A stretch of DNA of 64,000 nt from Trichosporon coremiiforme (lineage: Eukaryota > Basidiomycota > Tremellomycetes > Trichosporonales > Trichosporonaceae): contig BCJJ01000004.1 in NCBI GenBank assembly GCA_039545355.1, positions 434,001-498,000 on the forward strand, given 5' to 3'. Within the stretch, counting starts at the first letter, position 1. Every line of letters begins with the position of its first letter. Below are positions 10,311-19,947 of this stretch, piece after piece. The translations under genes were made by a program, and so were the position numbers. The notes beneath the pieces are model-generated. The model was not told the origin of the DNA and searched no databases. It saw only the letters and a list, made by a program, of their open reading frames with translations.

Positions 10311-13300
10311 ATGCCCCCCAGGTCGCGCTACGCCGTCGATCCCTCCCTCACGGCTCAGGCCAACCCGTCCCAGCAGTGGGGCCAACCGCAGCCGCCGCAC
10401 CACCAGCAAGACCCCACGTTTGCCCCTGGCTTTGGTCAAGCCTCGCCTCCTCCTCAGCAGTACGGCCAGCAGTCCGAGTACCAGCAACCATACGTGAACC
10501 CGAAGGGTCCGCAGCTGCACAATGTTCCCGACGACAGGCACCGTGCCGCTCCGACAGGTCCGTACGCTCCTACTGGACAGCTCCAGCAGCCGCAGCCGGC
10601 GCCGGCGCCGGCACCTCAGCCGCACCAGTACAACTACCCCCCTCAGAACCACATCCCGCCCCCTCCCCATGCAGCTGGTCCGACGTTGACCGGTCCCCGT
10701 GTCCGCATCGATCCGTCGCAAGTTCCGGATCCTATCGAGGCGCAAGAACTGGACCAGAATCTCTACGACGATGAGGATTTCCAGAGTTGCGATACCAAGG
10801 GACTCATTCCTCTCGCCGTAACGGACTATCGCGGTATCGACCAAGGTATGTTTTATTGACAGGCAAGTCGTTGACAAAAGGCAACTCGCTCCCGCGCCAT
10901 CTGCGTACGACACTCCCAACCATCCCCTCAACTTCCCAGCTGCTCGACACTACTGGATTGCCTTTCGGTCTTGTTGTGCAGCCGTTCGCTCCCCTTCGCT
11001 ACGACGAGGCGCCTGTTCCTCTGGTCACAAACTGGGTCGCCGGGGAAAGCGCGTTCGATGCTCCTCCCCCAGCTTCGGGCGACGAGGAGCCTGGACCGCC
11101 GCGTTGCGACAAGTGCCGCGGGTACATCAACCCTTGGGTTCGCTTCACTCAAGGCGGCCACCGCTGGCAGTGCAACCTCTGTGGGCATGAGACGAATGTT
11201 CCCTCTGCCTACTTTTCGCCGCTCACCCCTATGGGACAGCGTCTCGACCACAACGAGCGCCCCGAGCTGCAGTGTGGCACCATCGACTTTCCCGTCCCTC
11301 GCGAGTACTGGGCCGAGCAGCCAAAGGGTTCGCTCCTCGATGCGGACGACGCGAGCCTGGCCAACCTGGCTGCCGCCGGAGACGCTCTCGCCACGACTGG
11401 GCATGACTTGCTGGGAGCCCTGCAGTCCAGCCTTGGCCAGACGCCGACGCGAGGACCGACACCTACGCCCAGCCACAACAGCAAGAATCAGAATCAGCAG
11501 GACCAGCGCCGTCTGCGTCGCCCGATGCCTCTTGGCCGCGTCTTTGTCGTTGATGTGTCCGCGGCAAGCGTCCAGAAGGGCATTGTGCGAGAAGTCTGCG
11601 AGGGTATCCGCAGATCTCTGTATGGAGAGGAGGACGAGGACGAGGACGAGGTCATCGGCAAAGGCGAACGCGTCGCCTTCGTAACCGTCGGACAGACTGT
11701 CGGGTTCTGGAACATTGGGGCGGCGTTATCTCAGCCTCAGCTGCTTGTTGTCTCCGACCTCGACGACATGTTCTGCCCCATTGTTGGAGGATTCCTGGCC
11801 GACCCGACGGCGTCGCGGACACAGATCGAAAGTCTGCTCACCATGATCCCCAACACCTACGAATCCCAGCCCGACGGAATGCAGTGCGCCATTGGTTCTG
11901 CTCTGAAGGGAGCTCTGGATGGTATCCGTGGAGTGGGCGGACAGATCAACATGTTCCTCTCCGGACTGCCTGTGCTTGGCCCTGGACACCTCAAGGCTCG
12001 CGACGACCCTTCGTTGGCGGGAACGGACAAGGAAAAGACCCTCTTCACGCCAACAGACGACTTTTGGCGGAAGCTTGCGGACGAAATGGCCGAGAGCGGC
12101 GTCGGGGTCAACTCGTTCGTGTTCCCGGACCAGTCGATGGACCTCGCGAATGTGGGTTTTGTCTCTGCCGTCTCTGGCGGCGAGACCTTTTTCCACCCCA
12201 AGTTCCAGCCGGTGCGGGATCGCAACACCCTGCAAGCGGAGCTGCAGCGTGTCATTTGCAGCGAGGTCGCTTACAATGCGACCGTGCGTATCCGTTGCTC
12301 CAACGGTCTGCGCGTCGCAGAGTACGGCGGCAACTTTTTGCAGCGCTCGCTCACCGACATTGAGTTTGGCACCATGGACCCGAACCGCGCATTCACTGCC
12401 ACGGTCAAGCACGAGGGACACCGGCTCGACGACCGCCAGACGTCTTACATCCAGGTCGCCACGCTGTACACGTCGGCTAATGGCGATCGCCGAGTTCGTC
12501 TCCTCAACCTCGCGCTGCCCGTGTCCAGCATGGTTGGCAACGTTTTCCGTTTCGCCGACTTTGATGCTGTCGTCTCTATCATTTACAAGGCCGCGGTCAG
12601 TGAGCTGCCGCATCGCAAGCTGCGCGATATCCGTCGCTTGACGATCGAGCGTGCGAATCGCATTCTCCTAAACTACCGCAAGCACTGCGCTCCCGCCGTG
12701 CAGGCTGGCCAGCTCATCCTCCCCGAGGGCTTCAAGTTGCTGCCTCTCTACACGCTGTGCATGATCAAGTCGAAGCCGCTCAAGGGCGGAAATGTCGTGC
12801 CCGATGTGCGCGTGCACTACATGCGGGCAGCAAAGAGCGCTTCCGTTGCGGCCGTCATGACGCTTCTGTACCCTCGCATTCTCGCCATCCACGACCTGGC
12901 CGACTCGTTTGGCTTCCCCGGTCCCAATGGCCGTCTTCGTATTCCGCGATTCCAGCGTGCCAGCTACGCCTACATGGTTGCTGAGGGAGCGTACCTGCTC
13001 ACGAACGGCGAGATTGCCATGCTGTGGTTCGGTGGCGCAGTGTCGCCGCAAATTCTGGACGACCTGTATGGCGTCCAGTCACTCGAGGACGTTGACACGC
13101 GCATCACCCGGTTGCCCAAGCTCCCCACACTGCTGTCGACGCAGGTTCGCAACATTCTCACCCACCTGGAGCGCCTGACAGGGCACACTCTGCCAGTACT
13201 GATTGTGAGACAGGACCGCGACGGTCTCGAGATCGAGTACGCGAACCAGCTGGTTGAGGACAGCAACAACGATGCGCTGAGCTACACCGACTTTTTGATG

Positions 13301-13369
13301 AGCGCGCACAAGGCCATCACGAATGAGATCCAAGGCAAGAGTGACGGGTGGAAGGCTCCTTGGCATTAA
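10311..13369 (+). CDS. SEC24: COPII coat cargo-binding subunit Sec24
   Basis: Sec24 pairs with Sec23 on the endoplasmic reticulum membrane and selects cargo for COPII vesicles. Exons 10311-10845 and 10881-13369 (intron 35 nt) give 1007 aa, within the usual 880-1100 range. The first 150 residues are Pro/Gln-rich, as in other Sec24 proteins. A zinc-ribbon (CDKC ... CNLC, about 254-277) is followed by the trunk domain with its acidic insert (EEDEDEDE), the beta-sandwich and helical regions, and the C-terminal gelsolin-like domain ending near residue 1000. The join GIDQGNSLPRHLR across the intron matches the family. An in-frame upstream ATG at 10128 exists, but the low-complexity N-terminus is better explained from 10311. 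Shares its upstream region with GYP7, another trafficking gene. Confidence 0.97.
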
Positions 13370-13970
13370 ACATCGATTTGGGTATAAGATGCATTTTCGC
13401 TTCGTTCACTGTTGCGTGTCAGGGATGGTGTCGTAGGTGGTGGCGGGGCGTAAGCAGGCACGCTGATGTCAGTCCAGGTATGTCTTTGTTTATCAAATGG
13501 GGGGCGCAGCTGCAGGCGCTGCAGGCGCTGTGGCCATGGGCGTGGGTACGTGGCCCAGTGGAGACAGCGCCTTCATTGTCGCTCCGCCGCCGCCGACTTG
13601 CGCCCTTTCGACCTTGACGTCCTTCACGTAGCACCCCCCCTCCCCGTGACCCGCGCCGGATGGTTGGACTGTATCGCTTTTGAGAACATAAAGACGCTGC
13701 GGGCCGGGCCACTGGGCTTACCGGGTCTGCGGCTGAGGCGCTACACGATTAGACAGGAATAATGCCACCGCCCGTCCTTCGCAGTGTGCACAGACACGCC
13801 ATGGCGCCGCATACCCACGCCTCGTTCGCAGGGCGCTACGTATCACCCCGGAACTCACCTGCTCTCAGATCCGACAGCAAGCGAGCCATCGGGACCGGCA
13901 TGATCATCTGATGGCCATCTCCGTCATCTGCACAAACCTCTTTTACGACCTTTCTTCAACAAACAAAACA
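13370..13970. other. Short interval between SEC24 and a membrane-protein gene
   Basis: GC-rich stretch that includes the SEC24 3' end, short GCAGGCGCT direct repeats near 13513-13530, and the doubtful minus-strand gene listed separately. No other gene could be supported. Confidence 0.4.
13493..13907 (-). CDS. Possible small gene of unresolved exon structure
   Basis: A minus-strand ATG at 13907 (or 13901) opens MIMPVPMARLLSDLRA and runs into a consensus donor GTGAGT. About 120 nt further, TCTAAT then GTGTAG looks like a branch site and acceptor. Downstream, one frame reads YVKDVKVERAQ, a Gly-rich stretch, then KALSPLGHVPTPMATAP and an Ala/Pro tail, stopping at 13493. I could not join these parts in one consistent phase, and all three frames are open in this GC-rich DNA. 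It may be a real short mitochondrial-type or hypothetical protein, or only chance coding potential. It would converge on SEC24 (124 bp apart) and diverge from the gene at 13971 (63 bp). Confidence 0.25.
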
Positions 13971-14910
13971 ATGATGCTGGCCATCATCCTTCCACTCCTT
14001 TCATCGCTTCTGAGGGCCTTGGGTGCCCCTGTCGGTGAGTGCTGCCAGTACGTCCACGCTGACCGCAGAGCCGTCACCTTCGCCATCGCCAGTTCCCGAC
14101 GTAGTCGCGCGGCACGACCGGAAGCGTCCCGGCGTCATTATCGGCGCGGTGGTGGGCAGCGTTGTGGGCGCGTTCATCATCGTGTTTGCGATTTTCTGGT
14201 GGCGAGGCAAAGGCTGCCTGGACAGGACACGACCGGTAACGCCTTCGCCGCCGGAATCGCCGCGTGAGAGCACGCACTCGCAGCGCAGCCAGCAAAGTCG
14301 CATCATTGGCCGCGTCACACACGAAGAAGGGTGGCACCATTTGCCCAATCCTACCGTGCCCGGCGCTGCTTCAGGTGCACCGTCAATCAGGTCTGCGAGA
14401 GAGAACGAAGTGAAGGACGGGGCCAGCTCCACTTCTGTGCACTCTGCTCTGTCATCGCCGAGGAAGAACGAGAATAGACTGCCGTATATCAAGGCATCGA
14501 GCCCCCCGCCCCCGTCTTCCCCACCAGAGAGCGCTTGGAAGATCTCCAGACCCCGTTCGGCGAACAGTTTCCGATCCGCGACGAGTTCGCCAGTCAAGGA
14601 GCCGTACATCCGAGTCTCGTCCGAGACGGGGCGCGAGACCAGGGAACGACAAGTTAGCCTGCAGGAGCGCCTTGAGCAGCGGGAGCGCACGGTTTCAGGT
14701 TTAACGGACCACAAAGAGGACCTCGAGCCGGCGAGCATGAACGGCAACCGCAAACCCAGTTTCCCCATGATGCTGAAGAACAGCTCGAAAGTGTCCCTGG
14801 GCGCTAGCTCGTACGTCACGACCCAGGAGAGGCTGCGGAACCAGGACGAGGCCGAGGAAGCGCGAGACTGGACACGGGGCATGAAGCCCCTCGACGTCGA
14901 TCGTCTGTAG
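13971..14910 (+). CDS. Single-pass membrane protein with long cytosolic tail, unknown function
   Basis: Exons 13971-14034 and 14069-14910 (intron 34 nt) give 301 aa. The first 19 residues form a hydrophobic signal sequence (LAIILPLLSSLL), followed by a short Ser/Pro extracellular stalk, then one membrane helix (VIIGAVVGSVVGAFIIVFAI, about 38-57) with a Gly-rich small-xxx-small pattern like Mid2-type fungal sensors, and a WWRGKG stop-transfer. The tail of about 240 residues is Ser/Pro/Arg/Glu-rich, probably disordered, and ends with a short charged helix containing GMKPLDVDRL. An in-frame ATG at 13911 would add 20 residues, but 13971 places the signal at the N-terminus. No known domain is recognised; a cell-surface sensor or plasma-membrane adaptor is possible. 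Confidence 0.75.
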
Positions 14911-14964
14911 CCTGTTATTATTAATATCTGCATCTATTCTAATCCTATAATGTCATCGGCTCGT

Positions 14965-16275
14965 CTAGAACAGGAAGACCTGGTCCTCAAGCTTCGAGAC
15001 GGTACGAGGGGCGGGGTAGCCCAGCTCCTTGAGATGGCCCTTCATGGCGGTCATCATGGGAGGGGGGCCACAAAGGAGGACCTTGGAGCCCGAAGAGACA
15101 CCGGCCTTGTGCATGCGCTCCTTGATCATGTCCTGCGAGACAAAGCCGACACCGTGCGACCACGTCTCGGGAGGGTTGTTGAGAGTGTACTGCGGTCAGA
15201 ATGGCAATATTGAAGACACTCACGTAAAGCTTGAAGCGGTTGTTCGAGTCAGCGGAGAGGCGCTCAAGTTCCTCGCGCAGGACTGCAAGTCAGCTAATGG
15301 ACAGCGCTCAGTACTCACGAATGTCTCCCTCGTCAACGTTGGCGTAGATGAGCTCAATCTCAGTCTTGTCGGAGGGGTCCATGACGGAGCTCTTGATGAT
15401 CTGGTACATCGGAGTGATACCGGTGCCACCGGCAATCATGAGGAGGTGGGGCGAGAGGTCCTTGGTGTAGTTGAACTTGCCCTTGGGACCCTTGACCATG
15501 ATGCTGTCACCCTCATTAAGCTTGGAGAGGTACTTGGAAATGTTGCCCTGCTCGTACGCCTTGACGACCAGCTCGAAAAAGCCCTTGTCGTTGTCAAGCG
15601 AGGTCGGGGTGTAGGAGCGCATGACCTGCTTGCCGTCGATGTTGGCCATGATCGAGATGTGCTGGCCGATCGGCAGGCCGAGGCTGGCGGTCGGGGAGGG
15701 GAGCGCGAAGCGGTACCTGGGGTCAGTGGATATGAGCGATAAGATGTGCGGATAAACTTGGTAATCCCGTGGTGTCATGTAACATCGGTCCGAGATGCTT
15801 CCCTCAACCGAACCACGCATCTTCTGCACGTTGGAAAGGTGCGTGTTGAGGAGAATCACCTTCTGGAAGGACCGGGAGTGGTAAGGAAAGACCTAATATC
15901 GACCGGAATCCTCGGCCCCGGCAGTGAAACCCCCTCGGACGGGCCACAACGAAGACACTGGAGGGAACGGCCCGCTCATGCGAACATTGGATGCTTGCGA
16001 AAGCAACGCACGAAGCACATCGTTCACGACAGGTAGACCGTGCCCGGGGCGCAGAGTAGCAATCAGAGCACACAAATGAAGCAAACTCACCTGTAAGTGT
16101 TCTTAGAGAGCTGAGTCTTCTTGGCGAGCTTGAAGGGGCGGAACTCGACGGGATCGAGGACAGGCTTCTCCTTTTTCTTGCCCGCGAGCAGGATGAGGGC
16201 GAGGAGGATGACGCCGAGGGCAATGGCGATCTCCTTGGCGTGAGGCTGAAGCTTCTGGGCGAGGTCGGCAGTCAT
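14965..16275 (-). CDS. CBR1: NADH-cytochrome b5 reductase
   Basis: FAD enzyme that passes electrons from NADH to cytochrome b5 for sterol and fatty-acid desaturation and diphthamide synthesis. Exons 16275-16091, 15716-15319, 15282-15224 and 15189-14965 give 288 aa, the usual size. The N-terminus has a membrane anchor ([14 protein letters not shown], about 18-31). The FAD site MRSYTPTS, the NADH-binding [12 protein letters not shown] and the C-terminal CGPPPMM are all intact, and the chain ends in Phe as in the family. The first intron is 374 nt, about ten times the local norm; the last 140 nt before its acceptor are open in frame with the downstream exon, so an alternative N-terminus is possible. 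Divergent from CDS1 (341 bp apart). Confidence 0.95.
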
Positions 16276-16616
16276 AGTGAGGCAATTGATTACACAGAAA
16301 AGAAAGAGAAGAGTGAAGAAGACGTGAAAGGTGTCGATAAATATCGGATGACCCGGACAACTCTGACGCGCATTGCCGTATCGCCCGAGCTGGACCGCGC
16401 CTGAACTTTGGGGCAATCGTGGGCGATCGTGAGCGCGGTTGACTTTGAGTTTACGTAAACATTACCTCGTGGGAGCCACGCGCTATTACGCTTTCGCGAC
16501 TTCGCGCTTGTTCATCGTGGACCAGACGTTACGCACGCCAGTCAGCGACTTTCGATTCATCCAACCACTCATCACTCTTTCATAAATTCAGAACGTTTGA
16601 GCACACGACCGCAGCC

Positions 16617-18565
16617 ATGCCGTCGTTTACCCAGCGCAATATGTTCGATGTCCTCGACATTGAGGACGGACCCGAATACGAGGAAGTCGTCGAAGAGTAT
16701 GTTTATCATAACCGTGCCACGCTAACCTGTAGAATTCCGGAAGAGCCCCAACCGGCTGCTACGGAATCCGCGCCCGTGTCAAAGTCTGCCAAAAAGCGTG
16801 CCGCTCGTGCTGCTCGCCTCGCTGCTGAGGCCGAGGAGAAGAAGGCCCTCGAGTCCACCGCCAATGGCAAGTCGTCGTCCAATAGCACCAAGGCAGTCGC
16901 TGCTCCTGCAGATGCAAAGTCGCAGCCTGCGCCAGCTGTGAAGGCTGAGACTAAGGTTGCCTCGTCGGAAACCACCAATGCACCCGCTACTTCTGCAAAG
17001 GTGGATCAGACGCCTGCTCCCTTAAAGCAGAGCTCCTCGCCCCCGACGTCAGCCTTCAAGCCTGATCTCCCCGCCGATCTCCCCACCCGCACCGCGGAGG
17101 AACTCCCTGCCAACCGCAAGCGCAAGACACCGGTGGACTTCAGCCCGTCCGGCCCTGGCAGTGCCCTGACGCCGACGAGCCCCAGCAAGAACTCGGTCAA
17201 GTTTGAGGACGGCGTTGTCCCCGGCGAGGGTGCTGAGGGCGAGAAGACGATCGCTGTGAAGGCGGCTACCGAGGTCGTCGCTCCTCCCAAGAAGCAGAAC
17301 TTTATCGAGCGCACCGTCTGGACGTTCATCATGATTTTCGGTTTCATCGGTTAGTTGCACATGACGCACGCGCTCACCACAGGCCTCTTGTGCATGGGAC
17401 ATCCGTACATGATCGTGCTCGTTCTGATTTGTCAAGCGCTTGTTTACAAGGAGGTCACTGCCCTCTTTGACCTCCGTGACCACGGCATCACTCCCGAGGG
17501 AGGCAACGTCAAAGACCCCTGGAGCAAGACTCTGAACTGGTGAGCTCCAAGATGAGCAATGCTAACTCTGCAGGTACTTCTTCGTTGTCACCAACTACTT
17601 CCTCTACGGCGAGTCGATCATCTATTACTTCAAGCACATCGTCTTTGTCGATGCCTACTTTATCCCCTTTGCCAAGAACCACCGCTTCATCAGCTTCATG
17701 CTGTACGTGCTCGGCTTTGTCGGCTTCGTTGCCAACCTCAAGCGCCAGTCCCTCCGCCAGCAGTTTGCCCTCTTCTGCTGGGTTCACATCACTCTCCTTC
17801 TCGTCGTGGTTTCCAGGTGAGTTGCTGGAAGCAGGCAGAGCTGACCACAGCCACTTTATTGTCAACAACATCCTCGAGGGCCTCATCTGGTTCTTCGTCC
17901 CCGCCTCTCTTGTGATCTGCAACGACGTCATGGCTTATGTGTGTGGCAAACTGTTCGGTCGCACGCCTCTGATCAAGCTTTCGCCAAAGAAGACTGTCGA
18001 GGGCTTTGTCGGTGCCTTCATTCTCACTCTTCTCTTCAGTCTTGCGTGGGGATCCTTCTTCATGCGCTTCCCGTACATGATCTGCCCCGCCAAGGACCTC
18101 GGCGTCAACGCCCTGTCGAACATTTCCTGCAAGCTCAATCCCGTCTTTGTCTGGCGCAACTTTGAGTTCACGGGTGCCTTCCGCACCCTGTTGACCACTA
18201 TTCTTGGTCGTGAGCCTCCCGCCATCCCCTATGTGCCGTATCAGCTTCACCTCCTCGTCATGGCCACCTTTGCCTCTCTCATCGCTCCTTTCGGTGGCTT
18301 CTTCGCCTCGGGTTTCAAGCGTGCCTTCAACATCAAGGACTTTGGTCACTCCATCCCCGGTCACGGCGGCATGACCGACCGCATGGACTGCCAATTCCTG
18401 ATGGGTATCTTCGCCTACGTCTACTACTCGTCGCTCATCCGTATCCAGAACGTCACTGTGGGATCCATTATCCAAACTGTGGTCACTTCTCTTACGCTCG
18501 ATGAGCAGGTCACCCTCATGGGTGACCTCAAGCGCTACCTCGCTGGCCAGGGTGTCACCGCTTAG
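16617..18565 (+). CDS. CDS1: Phosphatidate cytidylyltransferase (CDP-diacylglycerol synthase)
   Basis: Makes CDP-diacylglycerol from phosphatidic acid and CTP in the endoplasmic reticulum, the precursor of phosphatidylinositol and phosphatidylserine. Exons 16617-16696, 16733-17349, 17383-17539, 17574-17816 and 17851-18565 give 603 aa; introns are 33-36 nt. An unusually long, low-complexity, Ala/Lys/Ser-rich cytosolic N-terminus of about 225 residues precedes the multi-pass membrane domain. The family signature is complete near the C-terminus: SGFKRAFNIKDFG followed by PGHGGMTDRMD. The chain then ends with a short Leu-rich segment, as in yeast Cds1. CDS1 and AUR1 further right both belong to inositol-lipid synthesis, though they are not adjacent. 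Strong identification. Confidence 0.96.
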
Positions 18566-18712
18566 GGATTAGATATCTGGTAAAACCTTTGCATGCATGG
18601 AATCGATCCGATTTTTGTGGCATCCGTAAAACGTGCAGATGGTAGACGGAAGCATTTGGTATTGCGTCGTTACATCATCGCCGTTGCACTCAGCATTCGA
18701 CCATCGCTCATC

Positions 18713-19102
18713 ATGTCGGCCAAGCCTACTCTCGCCCAAGTGCAAGCGCTCTATAACGCGACCCGTCAGGCGTCGCAGCGCTACGCTTCTTACAACTTCC
18801 GCAAGTACTTCCTGCAGCACACGGACGAGACCTTCGCCCCCGCATTGGCACTCCTCGGTGACAAGACCACAACGCCGCCCGAGGCACTTAAGGCTGCTGG
18901 CGCTGCGGCGCAGGCGGCGCAGAACGGCTACGGCGCGCCGCACAATCTGCCGGATCTCGTGAACGACAACGGCGTTCTGAAGGAGGACAAACTCGAGAAC
19001 TGGTGGAAGCTCGCCCAGAACGAGTTTGGCCCCATCGAGCGCCAGGGACAGATCAGCGAAATGTACAAGGGAACTCAGAGGCTTGTCGTCGAGAACGAGT
19101 AG
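18713..19102 (+). CDS. ISD11: LYR-family protein, Isd11-like cofactor of cysteine desulfurase
   Basis: Isd11 (LYRM4) stabilises the mitochondrial cysteine desulfurase Nfs1 and binds acyl carrier protein; it is needed for Fe-S cluster synthesis. The single exon encodes 129 aa. The first helix reads QALYNATRQASQRYASYNFR, matching the Isd11 pattern LYR...SYN(F/Y)R except that the third motif residue is Asn instead of Arg/Lys. The C-terminal part IERQGQISEMYKG...LVVEN corresponds to the IxRQxxIxxLY...LIIEN end of human Isd11. Between them lies an insert of about 45 residues, Ala/Gly-rich, which makes it longer than the usual 90 aa. It starts 147 bp after the CDS1 stop on the same strand. The family is likely; the Asn variant should be noted. 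Confidence 0.8.
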   Translation: MSAKPTLAQVQALYNATRQASQRYASYNFRKYFLQHTDETFAPALALLGDKTTTPPEALKAAGAAAQAAQNGYGAPHNLPDLVNDNGVLKEDKLENWWKLAQNEFGPIERQGQISEMYKGTQRLVVENE

Positions 19103-19947
19103 GAGTCGTTTGTGACATGGTAGTCGGACTTGGATGTACATGTTGCATGTATCAGAGAAGAACAGAGGGAGGTAAGGTGCGGCAACGAACACAGGTCAGC
19201 TTGCTCCATGTTAAGAATTGATGGCTCGGCATGCTCGGACGGGACGGGGGCGATGATAAATAATGGCCCCGGGTGACCGGCGCTGTGTGCCTGCTGGGAT
19301 CGGCAATGTAGGCTGCGTTCAAAGTGCGGATCGGGGACTGACGAGCGGATCAATGGCCCGCCTGGCTCCAGCTGATTGTTGATATGGGTTACTGGTGTAC
19401 ACCACCTGTAACCCCGCATCGGCCCCATCGACCGCATCGACGCCTCGAGGCTCCAGTGGTCGATGTATGAAGCGCTGAAGGGAAATGAACGTGGAATCGA
19501 ACGCATCCGCGGGCCCTATGACGTTAATGTTGCATGCATTGCACGTGCGGGCATGGATTTGGGCGGGAGAACGCTGACTGATGCATGGGAGCGCTATACT
19601 GTCAAGCATTACGTCGCCGACACACGCTTGCTGACTATGATTACCGCGGCAGGGTCGGGATCGGGGAAGACGAGAGCGAGCCTTTCGGTGTCCGGGCCGG
19701 CGCATGGCCACCAAGGAGTGGAGCGGAGGCATATCTCCGCCTGTTCTGGAATGACGTGCGGCGGCTGCCAGGTCGCCAGGGGAGGGCAGACATGGCGGGA
19801 GAAACGACTCACACCCGGGATTTCTCAGCGAATGGCCCACACCCCGGCCCCCCAAAATCAGGCTCGGCACCTTCTCTCTCATCTCCATCCCCTTCCTCTC
19901 CTCTTTAAAGTGAGCAATAGGTCTTTTCTTGACAGCTAACCACCAGC
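19103..19947. other. Upstream region of TKL1
   Basis: About 845 bp without a supportable gene between ISD11 and TKL1. The last 90 bp before the TKL1 start are rich in pyrimidine runs (CTCTCTCATCTCCATCCC and similar), as expected of the leader of a highly expressed fungal gene. Confidence 0.5.
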
